Part shown: positions 25,758 to 32,804 of the stretch, piece by piece
How positions within the stretch are numbered: position 1 is the first letter of the stretch
Layout of the letters: the number at the start of each line of letters is the position of its first letter
Origin: Oscillospiraceae bacterium
GTDB taxonomy: Bacteria > Bacillota > Clostridia > Oscillospirales > Oscillospiraceae
Assembly: GCA_017518445.1 (NCBI GenBank)
Contig: JAFWVB010000060.1
Span: 1-36,225 of the forward strand
Direction: 5' to 3'
DNA: 36,225 nucleotides
Translations under genes and position numbers: made by a program
Notes under the pieces: model-generated
Database searches by the model: none
What the model saw: only the letters and a program-made list of their open reading frames with translations
What the model was told of the DNA's origin: nothing

Positions 25758-26782
25758 GGATCATCGTTGACGCAATGGGCGGAGACAACGCGCCGATGGC
25801 GGCGGTCGAGGGCGCCGTTATGGCGGCGCGCGAATTTGATACCAGAATAATACTCACCGGAAGGGTCGAGGAGATACTGAAATGCTTTGAGGCGCTCGGA
25901 GAAAAGGAGCTTCCGCGCGGTATTGAGATCGCGGACGCGCCGGAGGTCGTCGAGATGGAGGACGATCCCGCCTCCGTGATAAGGACAAAGCCGGACTCGT
26001 CGATGGCTGTCGGGCTGAAAATGCTGCGCGACGGCGCGGCTGACGCGATGGTTTCTGCCGGCAGCACGGGCGCGCTTTTATCCGGAGCGACGCTTATCAC
26101 AAAGCGGATAAGGGGCATAAGGAGGGCGGCGCTCGCGCCGTTTCTGCCGAACAAGGGCGACGGCGTTCTGCTCATAGACTGCGGCGCAAACGCGGAGTGC
26201 AATCCGGAGTATCTGCTGCAGTTTGCCTTCATGGGCTCGTATTACGCAAAGACCATGCTCGGTTTTGAGTCGCCGAGCGTCGGACTTTTGAACATAGGGG
26301 CAGAGGAGACGAAGGGGACGGAGCTTCAGCGCGGCTCTTACGCGCTGCTGCGCGCCGCCGGAGACGCGGGGCGGATAAATTTCGTTGGCAATGTAGAGGC
26401 GCGCGAGGTCATGCTCGGCGCGTGCGACGTTATCGTTACGGACGGTTTTTCGGGAAATATTTTCCTCAAGGGCATGGAGGGCGTCGGCATGTTCATAATG
26501 TCCGAGGTCAAAAACGTGTTTATGAAGAGCAAAAAGACTAAGATAGCCGCCGCAATGGTTAAAGACGAGCTTTCGGCGCTGAAGAAAAAAATGGACCCGT
26601 CGGAGATCGGCGGGACGGCGCTGCTCGGCATATCGAAGCCCGTTATAAAGGCGCACGGCTCGTCGGACGCATACGCTATAAGAAGCGCGATAATGCAGGC
26701 GATAAACACCGCAAAAAGTGGCGTGACGGCGCTTATCGAGGAAAATATCGGGTATATGCGGCTTAGCGGCGGAGAAGAATAA
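25754..26782 (+). CDS. plsX: Phosphate acyltransferase
   Basis: 342 residues. Typical N-terminus [19 protein letters not shown], then [52 protein letters not shown] and [16 protein letters not shown]. PlsX converts acyl-ACP to acyl-phosphate for membrane lipid synthesis, working with PlsY. It overlaps the trmFO stop by four bases. acpP follows 112 bases later under its own strong promoter, a common arrangement because acyl carrier protein is needed in larger amounts. Confidence 0.95.
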   Translation: MRIIVDAMGGDNAPMAAVEGAVMAAREFDTRIILTGRVEEILKCFEALGEKELPRGIEIADAPEVVEMEDDPASVIRTKPDSSMAVGLKMLRDGAADAMVSAGSTGALLSGATLITKRIRGIRRAALAPFLPNKGDGVLLIDCGANAECNPEYLLQFAFMGSYYAKTMLGFESPSVGLLNIGAEETKGTELQRGSYALLRAAGDAGRINFVGNVEAREVMLGACDVIVTDGFSGNIFLKGMEGVGMFIMSEVKNVFMKSKKTKIAAAMVKDELSALKKKMDPSEIGGTALLGISKPVIKAHGSSDAYAIRSAIMQAINTAKSGVTALIEENIGYMRLSGGEE

Positions 26783-26813
26783 AGCGTGTTTCGGATATAT
26801 GTCCAAAAAGCAG

Positions 26814-26842
26814 TTGACAAATCATGCTATACGGCATAATAT
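26814..26842 (+). promoter_or_regulatory. Strong sigma-A promoter of acpP
   Basis: Consensus TTGACA at 26814-26819 and TAATAT at 26837-26842 with 17 bases between. It lies between plsX and acpP, so acpP-rnc can be expressed apart from the upstream run. Confidence 0.8.
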
Positions 26843-26894
26843 TCTTGTGGCGGTATTTTTAATATCACATGAATTTCCAACGGGGGTATAAATA

Positions 26895-27125
26895 ATGCTT
26901 GAGAAACTTAAAAAACTTATTGCCGAACAGTTCGCTGTCGATGAGGACAGCATAACTCTGGAGACGTCCTTTGTGGACGATCTCGGCGCGGATTCTCTAG
27001 ACCTTGTCGAGCTTTCGATGAGCCTCGAGGAGGAGTTCGGCGTCTCCGAGACGGACGACGAGACTCTCGCCCGCCTTCGCACTGTCGGAGATGTTTTTAA
27101 TTTTATCTGCAATAACGACAACTGA
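26895..27125 (+). CDS. acpP: Acyl carrier protein
   Basis: 76 residues, acidic. The phosphopantetheine attachment Ser34 lies in DDLGADSLDLVELSM. It carries fatty-acyl chains in the cytoplasm. The ribosome binding site is GGGGGT rather than AGGAGG, weaker than its neighbours, in contrast with the strong promoter. Position between plsX and rnc is the usual Firmicute order. Confidence 0.96.
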   Translation: MLEKLKKLIAEQFAVDEDSITLETSFVDDLGADSLDLVELSMSLEEEFGVSETDDETLARLRTVGDVFNFICNNDN

Positions 27126-27182
27126 TCGCCGTTTCCGCGGGCTTTTTCCGGCGCGTTTACGGTTCACCTTTTAGGAGTACAG

Positions 27183-27857
27183 ATGACTGAATTTGAACAG
27201 AGGCTTGGCTATACCTTCAAAAATGCGGCGCTTCTCGAAAACGCGCTCACACACAGCTCATACGCGAACGAAAACCGCTGTGCCTGCGGCAGCAACGAGC
27301 GGCTCGAGTTTTTGGGAGATTCCATACTCGGCATGGCGGTGGCCGGGTTTCTGTACAAAAACTGCCCCAATATGCCGGAGGGAAAGATGTCGCGGCTTCG
27401 CGCGGAGCTTGTCTGCGAGGACAGCCTTTACGAGGTCGCAAAAGAGCTGCGGCTCGGAGACAGTCTGCGCCTCGGTCACGGTGAGGAGAGAAGCGGCGGC
27501 AGAGAGCGCCCGAGCATCCTTGCGGACGCGGTGGAGGCGGTCATAGCGGCGATATATCTCGACTCCGGCGCGGATATGGCAAAAAAAGTCATAAACAGGT
27601 TTATTTTGAGCCGGTTTAAGGCGGACGGGAAGTTTGTCAACCGCGACTGGAAAACGGCGCTTCAGGAGTATGTTCAGCGCGAAGCGGGGCACAGACTTGA
27701 ATATGTGCTCATAGGAGAGCGCGGACCGGACCACAGCAAGATATTCACCGTGAGCGCCGTTATCGACGGGCAGACCGCCGGTACGGGCGACGGGCGAAGC
27801 AAGAAAGAGGCGGAGCAGACGGCGGCTAAAAGCGCGCTTGAAAAATTTGAGAGATAA
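27183..27857 (+). CDS. rnc: Ribonuclease III
   Basis: 224 residues. Endonuclease signature NERLEFLGDS (38-47, with catalytic Glu42 and Asp46), second acidic site ILADAVEAVIAAIYLD, and a C-terminal double-stranded RNA-binding domain (about 155-223, ending SKKEAEQTAAKSALEKF). It cuts double-stranded RNA in rRNA processing and turnover. TTAGGAG precedes the start. A long stem-loop lies seven bases after the stop. In many Clostridia rnc is followed by smc and ftsY; here only the radical SAM gene follows. Confidence 0.96.
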   Translation: MTEFEQRLGYTFKNAALLENALTHSSYANENRCACGSNERLEFLGDSILGMAVAGFLYKNCPNMPEGKMSRLRAELVCEDSLYEVAKELRLGDSLRLGHGEERSGGRERPSILADAVEAVIAAIYLDSGADMAKKVINRFILSRFKADGKFVNRDWKTALQEYVQREAGHRLEYVLIGERGPDHSKIFTVSAVIDGQTAGTGDGRSKKEAEQTAAKSALEKFER

Positions 27858-27863
27858 AGATAA

Positions 27864-27889
27864 GGGCTGCCCCAGCCTTGGGGCAGCCC
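27864..27889 (+). other. Perfect 10-bp hairpin between rnc and the radical SAM gene
   Basis: GGGCTGCCCC (27864-27873), loop AGCCTT, GGGGCAGCCC (27880-27889), with no T-run after it. It could block exonucleases, act as a weak terminator, or be a target of RNase III itself, which is known to control its own mRNA in some bacteria (there in the 5' leader). Function unknown. Confidence 0.7.
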
Positions 27890-27915
27890 ATGCTGCATAC
27901 AAGAAGGAGAGCTAA

Positions 27916-28917
27916 ATGCCGAAAAAAAGCATAATACCGGTTTTTGTGCCGCATCTCGGCTGTGCGCACGACTGCGTTTTCTGCAATCAGCGGCGCATAT
28001 CCGGGCAGACGGAGCCGATGTCGGCTCGCGGCGCGGATGAGGCGATAAGACGCTCGCTCGACAAAATCGGATACGGTGCTGAGATCGAGGTCGCTTTTTA
28101 CGGCGGCAGCTTCACGGCAATACCGCCGGAGGAGCAGGAGGCGCTTTTGGGCGTCGCCGCGAATTTTATCTCGGCGGGGCGCGTCAGCTCCTTAAGGCTC
28201 TCGACGAGACCGGACTGCATAGACGCCGACACGCTCGACAGGCTGAAGCGGTACGGCGTCGGTACGATAGAGCTCGGCAGCCAGTCGATGTGCGACGACG
28301 TGCTGAAAAAAAGCGGGCGCGGCCACACGGCGGAGGACACAAAAAAGGCGGCGGCGCTGATTAAGGAGCGCGGATTTTCGCTTGTGCTCCAGATGATGAC
28401 GGGGCTTCCCGGCGATACGCGGGAAAAGGCGCTTTTTACGGCGCGGGAGATCGCGTCGCTGGAGCCGTCCGGCGTGCGGATATATCCGACGGTGCTCGTG
28501 CGCGATACGGCGCTTTACGAGCTGTGGAAAAGCGGAAAATATAAAGAGCACACCGTCGAGGAGGCGGTGGAGTGGTGCGCGGACATAGTTACGGTTTTTG
28601 AGGACGCGGGCATACCCGTCATAAGACTCGGACTCAACCCGACGGAGGCGCTGTCGGAAGGTGACGCGGCGGGCGGCGCGTATCACCCGGCGCTCGGCGA
28701 GCTTGTGCGAAGCAGGAGTTATCTCCGACGTGCGGAGGCGGAGATAGAGGCGCGCGGCGGGAGCGCGCGAACGCTCGGCGTAGAGCGCAGTCAGATCTCG
28801 ATGGCGGTCGGACAGAAGAAGTGTAATATTCTCGCGCTTGAGAAGAAATTCGGGCTTCGAGGGCTGAAAATAATTGCCGCCGACGTAAAGCGCGGCGAGA
28901 TAGAGGTAACGGAGTAG
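27916..28917 (+). CDS. Elp3-like radical SAM protein
   Basis: 333 residues. The 4Fe-4S motif C16-x3-C20-x2-C23 lies in VPHLGCAHDCVFCNQRR, followed by EVAFYGGSFTAIP, RLSTRPDCID, GVGTIELGSQSM and LQMMTGLPGDT, which resemble the radical SAM half of Elp3 and YhcC-type proteins. No acetyltransferase half is present, so tRNA Elongator chemistry is not implied. Proteins of this kind often sit next to rnc and smc in Clostridia; their reaction is not known to me. AAGGAG precedes the start. The gene stops with TAG, then has another in-frame TAG and a TGA. Confidence 0.85.
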   Translation: MPKKSIIPVFVPHLGCAHDCVFCNQRRISGQTEPMSARGADEAIRRSLDKIGYGAEIEVAFYGGSFTAIPPEEQEALLGVAANFISAGRVSSLRLSTRPDCIDADTLDRLKRYGVGTIELGSQSMCDDVLKKSGRGHTAEDTKKAAALIKERGFSLVLQMMTGLPGDTREKALFTAREIASLEPSGVRIYPTVLVRDTALYELWKSGKYKEHTVEEAVEWCADIVTVFEDAGIPVIRLGLNPTEALSEGDAAGGAYHPALGELVRSRSYLRRAEAEIEARGGSARTLGVERSQISMAVGQKKCNILALEKKFGLRGLKIIAADVKRGEIEVTE

Positions 28918-28958
28918 AGACGGCGGCTCGCCGTCCGGAGATAGTTTTGGAGGTGCGA

Positions 28959-30227
28959 ATGAAAAGGGGGAAAAAACGGCTGATCGCCGCGATGCTCATG
29001 GCGGTCACGGTGTGGAGCTTTATTTCGGCCGGCTCCGCGGCTTTTGCGGCGGCAAAGCCGGGAACTGCGGTCAAGGTGACGCTTCCGGGGTTCAAGGTGA
29101 CCATCAACGGTAAAGAGCGCGAAAACCGATACAGCGAATACCCGCTTTTGGTCTATAAGGACATAACATATCTCCCGATGACATACAATGACGCGAGATT
29201 TTTAGGACTCAGGAGCGATTGGAGCGAAAGCGCCGGACTTTCCGTAACGGCGGGGGCAACGCCGTCGGAGTCATACTCGCCCTATGCGCGCAAGACCGGA
29301 AACGCGGCGTCTTACAGCGCAAGGGTCGCGTCGCTCAAAATAAAGGTCAACGGCAAGTCCATAGATAACGCAAAGGAGCAGTATCCGCTTTTGCTGTTCC
29401 GCGACGTGACATATTTCCCGCTCACATGGCGGTTTTGCGTCAATGAGTTCAACTGGAGCTACAGCTGGAGCGAGGCTAAGGGGCTTGTTATAAACTGCAA
29501 GAGCCGATCCGCGCCCGCGATAGAGATGCAGAGGTTCATACTGCACACGGCGGGCGCCACGGAGGACGGTTTTTCCGGCACCAACAGCATCGAAGCCGCG
29601 GACAATTCCTATAAAAACGGATACAGATGGCTTGAAGTCGATTTCAACTGGACGTCAGACGAAAAGCTTGTCTGCGTACACGACTGGGGCAATTGGAATA
29701 AGCATATGGGAAGAGGCGTTTTTGAGCCTGTCAGCTACAGCGAATTTATCCGCATAAGCGATGAGGCGAATGTATATCACGCCTTTACGCCGGACAGCCT
29801 GGAGGCGTGGCTTGAAACGCACCCCGGTGCGATGATAGTGACCGATGTGAAGGAGAACAACGTAGAAGCCATGAGCATTATAAGGTGGAACAATCCGGGA
29901 ATGATGGACCGCCTTATCGTGCAGATATATTCCTTCGACGAATACGAACAGATAAAATCGCTTGGGTATAAGAACATTATCCTCACGATGTATAAGCTGT
30001 CGTGGGCGGATTACCACGATTTCAATAAAATAGACGCCCTTATACGCAATACGGACGTCGTCGCCGTCGCGATGGACGCCGTTGATTATACGCGCGATGT
30101 GTTCGAGCATATAAAGGCGACCGGCATACCCGTTTATGTCCATACGCTGAATACAGGAGCCGAGCAGAGGGCGTGGTTCGATAAGGGCGCTTACGGGATA
30201 TACACCGATGTTGGCGATATGCGATAA
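28959..30227 (+). CDS. Secreted GDPD-like phosphodiesterase with two N-terminal stalk repeats
   Basis: 422 residues from ATG 28959 (GGAGGTG at 28949-28955; the in-frame TTG at 28947 is rejected). Signal peptide about 1-32 (cleavage near AFAAA). Residues about 38-185 hold two copies of a beta-rich unit like the copper amine oxidase N-terminal/stalk domain: YPLLVYKDITYLPMTYNDARFLG and YPLLLFRDVTYFPLTW, each ending in a WSE-x-GL strand. Residues about 192-422 are a glycerophosphodiester phosphodiesterase barrel: FILHTAGA, NSIEAADNSYKNGYRWLEVDFNWT with the Glu-x-Asp pair, and VCVHDW with the catalytic His. The usual HRG near the start is HTAG here, so activity is likely but not certain. A role in degrading lipid head groups or teichoic acid is inference. 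It stands alone, followed by the repeat region. Confidence 0.82.
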   Translation: MKRGKKRLIAAMLMAVTVWSFISAGSAAFAAAKPGTAVKVTLPGFKVTINGKERENRYSEYPLLVYKDITYLPMTYNDARFLGLRSDWSESAGLSVTAGATPSESYSPYARKTGNAASYSARVASLKIKVNGKSIDNAKEQYPLLLFRDVTYFPLTWRFCVNEFNWSYSWSEAKGLVINCKSRSAPAIEMQRFILHTAGATEDGFSGTNSIEAADNSYKNGYRWLEVDFNWTSDEKLVCVHDWGNWNKHMGRGVFEPVSYSEFIRISDEANVYHAFTPDSLEAWLETHPGAMIVTDVKENNVEAMSIIRWNNPGMMDRLIVQIYSFDEYEQIKSLGYKNIILTMYKLSWADYHDFNKIDALIRNTDVVAVAMDAVDYTRDVFEHIKATGIPVYVHTLNTGAEQRAWFDKGAYGIYTDVGDMR

Positions 30228-30659
30228 AATAAGCGCGGTTCATTTTCAGGCTGACGCCTGAAAGCCGAAAGGGAAACAGCCTGCGGCATCGCACTCGCTA
30301 TGCTCGCACGTTTGCAGGCTGAGAAGAATTTTTCTCGCCGGCAAAGCCGACGAAAAAATAACGTGACTTTATTTTATCTGCGGATAAAACTCTGCGAGGC
30401 TTTTTTACATCCGTCGCGGAAGGATTCAAAAGGGAACGAAGCCGTTCCCTTTTGCCGTTTCAATTAGGGGTTTCCAAAGGGGGAAGAAATCGGAATCTTC
30501 CCCCTTTGGCGCTTTCTTTTCGTCCATTTTCTTTTGCGTAAAAGAAAATGGACCCTGCGGAGCATAAAATAAGAGCGAGCACAAAAGAAAAAAGTTGCCC
30601 CGCGGAGCGAATAAATAAAAAATCCACTCCGCGGAGCAAATGACAATAAAAGCTCTGCG
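30228..30659. repeat. Composite repeat region: module A (copy 2) joined to module B (copy 2, inverted relative to copy 1)
   Basis: Gene-free 432 bases. Module A (30243-30402) repeats the hairpin series of 2488-2650 in the same orientation: TTTCAGGC/GCCTGAAA (30244-30263), CAGCCTGC/GCAGGCTG (30277-30321), an AAA-loop stem (30328-30359), and TTTTATCTGCGGATAAAA (30372-30389) in the place of the palindrome at 2619. Module B (30428-30563) is the reverse complement of 3986-4123: AAAAGGGAACG/CGTTCCCTTTT (30428-30453), CCAAAGGGGGAAGA/TCTTCCCCCTTTGG (30474-30509), GTCCATTTTCTTTT/AAAAGAAAATGGAC (30522-30553), then CCTGCGGAGCA. A further CCGCGGAG/CTCCGCGG hairpin is at 30600-30634. It may also terminate the genes converging on it; no coding capacity is seen. 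Confidence 0.82.
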
Positions 30660-31376
30660 TTATAATTTCCGTCCCCACCCGTTCAGCGGATACCTCTGTA
30701 TCGCCCCGAATATCTTCGACCGCAGATCGGGATATTTATCCCCGAGCGACGCGACAAGCTCCTTGACATCGTGCCGCTTGCTCGCCGTATCCATCGGACA
30801 AGAGTTTTTTACTATGGGGAGCTTCAGACGGGTTGAGTACGATATGACGTCTTTTTCCGCGACGTAAAGCATCGGACGGAGCTGATATATGTCGCTGCGG
30901 CTCAAATATGTCACTGGCTGAAAACAGCTCAGCCGCCCCTCGTAAAGTAGCGACAGCAGAAACGTCTCCACCGCGTCGTCATAGTGATGACCTAGCGCGA
31001 TCTTATTTATACCGAGCTCATTCATCGTCCGGTGAAGCACTCCGCGACGCATTTTGGCGCACATGGCGCACGGATTTTTTTCCTGCCGCTCCTCGAACAC
31101 TATCTGCTTTATGTGCGTTTTCCGTATCGTGTACGGCACACCGAGCCGCCGGCAAAGCTCCGCGACCTCGGAAAAATCCATGTCGCCGAAGCCCATGTCG
31201 AGCGTTATCGCGTGTACCTTGAAGCGCTGCGGCATATATCGGGAGAGCTCCGCGAGCGCGCACAGCAGCGAGAGCGAGTCCTTGCCGCCGGAAATACCGA
31301 CGGCGACCGTATCGCCCGATTCTATCATCGAGTAATCCTCGATACAGCGCCTTATGGCGCCTGCGATGTCTGTCAT
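30660..31376 (-). CDS. TtcA-like tRNA 2-thiocytidine synthetase family protein
   Basis: 238 residues from the ATG at 31376-31374, with GGGAGG seven bases upstream. PP-loop SGGKDS at 29-34 binds ATP; C103-x2-C106 in NPCAMC and a third Cys in KNSCPMD fit the cluster-binding pattern of TtcA; GHHYDDAVETFLLSL is the family motif. TtcA-type enzymes activate a tRNA base with ATP and thiolate it using an Fe-S cluster. Low similarity to TilS in the PP-loop is expected, but the cysteines favour TtcA. It faces the GDPD gene across the repeat region. A CGGCGCAA/TTGCGCCG hairpin lies just upstream. Confidence 0.88.
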   Translation of the reverse strand: MTDIAGAIRRCIEDYSMIESGDTVAVGISGGKDSLSLLCALAELSRYMPQRFKVHAITLDMGFGDMDFSEVAELCRRLGVPYTIRKTHIKQIVFEERQEKNPCAMCAKMRRGVLHRTMNELGINKIALGHHYDDAVETFLLSLLYEGRLSCFQPVTYLSRSDIYQLRPMLYVAEKDVISYSTRLKLPIVKNSCPMDTASKRHDVKELVASLGDKYPDLRSKIFGAIQRYPLNGWGRKL

Positions 31377-31393
31377 TTTATGTCCTCCCAAAG

Positions 31394-31416
31394 CGGCGCA
31401 AGTAAATTTTGCGCCG
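31394..31416 (-). promoter_or_regulatory. Hairpin in the leader of the ttcA-like gene
   Basis: A perfect 8-bp stem CGGCGCAA/TTGCGCCG with loop GTAAATT lies about 18 bases upstream of the start codon on the minus strand, next to the ribosome binding site. Could be an operator or a translational control element. From 31417 to 31518 I see only AT-rich sequence. Confidence 0.45.
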
Positions 31417-31518
31417 TGAAAATTTGAAATTTGAAAGTGAGTAAATCGAAGAAAAACAGAGAAAAACTGAGATTTAACGAGTTTATCTCATGCTAAATAA
31501 AAAAATACAAATTTACTG

Positions 31519-31547
31519 TTGACACCGAAGCGCGTTTGTGTTATAAA
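31519..31547 (+). promoter_or_regulatory. Sigma-A promoter of rplM-rpsI
   Basis: Consensus TTGACA at 31519-31524 and TATAAA at 31542-31547, 17 bases between. The expected start near 31554 gives a 5' leader of about 135 bases. Confidence 0.85.
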
Positions 31548-31552
31548 AATAA

Positions 31553-31641
31553 GGCGCGTTCGGGCAAACTTATTGTAAATTCAAGCACTGTTTTTGTCAA
31601 ATGCTTTTCTGTGGCGCGCCGCCGGTTGGGCAATAGCCGGC
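31553..31641 (+). promoter_or_regulatory. Structured leader of rplM, probable ribosomal-protein autoregulatory RNA (L13 leader type)
   Basis: The leader folds into a long-range stem GGCGCG (31553-31558) with CGCGCC (31615-31620), extended by wobble pairs, followed at once by a hairpin GCCGG/CCGGC (31621-31641). Firmicutes are known to carry an L13 leader at this place. I could not match the family consensus by eye, so the assignment rests on position and the presence of structure. Confidence 0.5.
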
Positions 31642-31689
31642 TGAAATACGGTTTAATATTTTATATATGATAATTTTGGAGGAAGCAAA

Positions 31690-32121
31690 ATGTCTACTAC
31701 ACTGGCAAAGAAGGAGACCGTTTCGCGTAAATGGTACGTCCTTGACGCTGCGGGATAGCCTCTCGGCAGGACCGCCTCGACCGCCGCTGTTCTGCTTCGC
31801 GGAAAGCACAAGGTCGATTACACACCCAACGTCGACTGCGGCGATTTCGTGGTCATCGTAAACGCGGAGCAGGCAGTTTTGACCGGCAATAAGCTCCGTG
31901 ACAAGTATTACCGCCGTCACAGCGGCTGGATCGGCGGACTCAAAGAGGTACAGTACGCCACGCTCATGGCTGAAAAGCCGGAAAAGGCGATGGAGCTCGC
32001 CGTTAAGGGTATGCTCGCGAAAAACAGCCTCGGCAGCAAGCAGTTCACACGCCTCAAGGTTTACCGCGGCGCGGAGCATAAGAACGCCGCTCAAAAGCCG
32101 GAAGCATGGGACAAGGATTAA
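31690..32121 (+). CDS. rplM: Ribosomal protein L13, reading frame interrupted by TAG at codon 23
   Basis: From ATG 31690, with GGAGGAAG (31677-31684) upstream, the frame encodes a normal L13 of 143 residues, but codon 23 is TAG (31756-31758). The sequence on both sides is canonical: KWYVLDAAG before it and PLGRTAS after it, with later hallmarks [29 protein letters not shown] and [11 protein letters not shown]. In other L13 proteins this position is Lys or Gln (as in DAxGK-LGR), so TAG is one base from AAG or CAG. No frameshift is needed. L13 assembles early into the 50S subunit. Options: assembly or sequencing error, a suppressed amber codon, programmed readthrough, or internal restart (a GTG at 31849 would drop a third of the protein). 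The neighbour rpsI is intact, 14 bases downstream. Confidence 0.9.
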
Positions 32122-32135
32122 GGAGGTAAACTGAT

Positions 32136-32540
32136 ATGTATACAAGCAAAAAGCCTTATATGTACGGCACGGGCAGAAGAAAAGCTTCTGTCGCGAGAGT
32201 TCACCTCTATCCCAACGGCTCCGGCGCAATCACGATAAACGGCAGAGATATAAACGACTATTTCGGTCTTGAAACTCTCAAGCTCATCGTAAACCAGCCG
32301 TTCACGACCACCTCCACCGTCGGCAAGTTCGACGTTGAGGCGACCGTTACCGGCGGCGGCGTCACCGGACAGGCGGGCGCAATCCGCCACGGCATCGCGA
32401 GAGCTATGCTCCAGGTGGACGAGAACTACCGTCCCGCTCTAAAAGCCGCGGGGCTTCTGACCCGCGACCCGAGAATGAAAGAGCGCAAAAAGTACGGTCT
32501 CAAGGCAGCCCGTCGCGCGCCTCAGTTCTCGAAGAGATAA
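32136..32540 (+). CDS. rpsI: Ribosomal protein S9
   Basis: 134 residues. [21 protein letters not shown] at the N-terminus, [19 protein letters not shown]-like core, [24 protein letters not shown] at the C-terminus, whose basic end reaches the P site of the 30S subunit. AAGGAGG precedes the start. Cotranscribed with rplM, the standard pair. Because rpsI follows the TAG-bearing rplM, premature termination there could also reduce its expression by polarity. Confidence 0.97.
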   Translation: MYTSKKPYMYGTGRRKASVARVHLYPNGSGAITINGRDINDYFGLETLKLIVNQPFTTTSTVGKFDVEATVTGGGVTGQAGAIRHGIARAMLQVDENYRPALKAAGLLTRDPRMKERKKYGLKAARRAPQFSKR

Positions 32541-32548
32541 AATATTTC

Positions 32549-32585
32549 AAAAGCCTCGGAACTTCAACGCTTCCGAGGCTTTTTA
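32549..32585 (+). terminator. Rho-independent terminator of rplM-rpsI
   Basis: Perfect 13-bp stem AAAAGCCTCGGAA (32549-32561) with TTCCGAGGCTTTT (32571-32583), continued T-run. Confidence 0.95.
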
Positions 32586-32618
32586 TATGGATCGGCGGTT
32601 TATGAGATTTGTGATTGC

Positions 32619-32647
32619 TTGACTGCTTCTGCGGCATGAGGTATCAT
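32619..32647 (+). promoter_or_regulatory. Sigma-A promoter of the HTH membrane regulator
   Basis: TTGACT at 32619-32624 and TATCAT at 32642-32647 with 17 bases between. About 150 bases of leader follow. Confidence 0.65.
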
Positions 32648-32717
32648 ATCCGAGGAAATGAAAGCGACAGAAGCGCGGCGGCGCGGAAAAACATATTTAC
32701 GGTCGCTTCGTAACCGC

Positions 32718-32758
32718 CGGTTGCGTAATTGACGGGTACGCTTTCTTGTATGCAACCG
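32718..32758. promoter_or_regulatory. Inverted repeat upstream of the HTH gene, possible operator
   Basis: CGGTTGC at 32718-32724 and GCAACCG at 32752-32758, 27 bases apart, about 50 bases upstream of the start codon of a DNA-binding protein. Could be an autoregulatory site or a leader hairpin. Confidence 0.35.
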
Positions 32759-32804
32759 CGTTTTCCCGTATGATCGGGTCATCACGAAACAGGAGGATTT
32801 GATC

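Noticed and set aside
31597-32229. 210-codon minus-strand frame covering rplM
   Set aside because: Considered because rplM is interrupted, but the L13 residues on the plus strand continue perfectly on both sides of the TAG, so the minus frame is a shadow.
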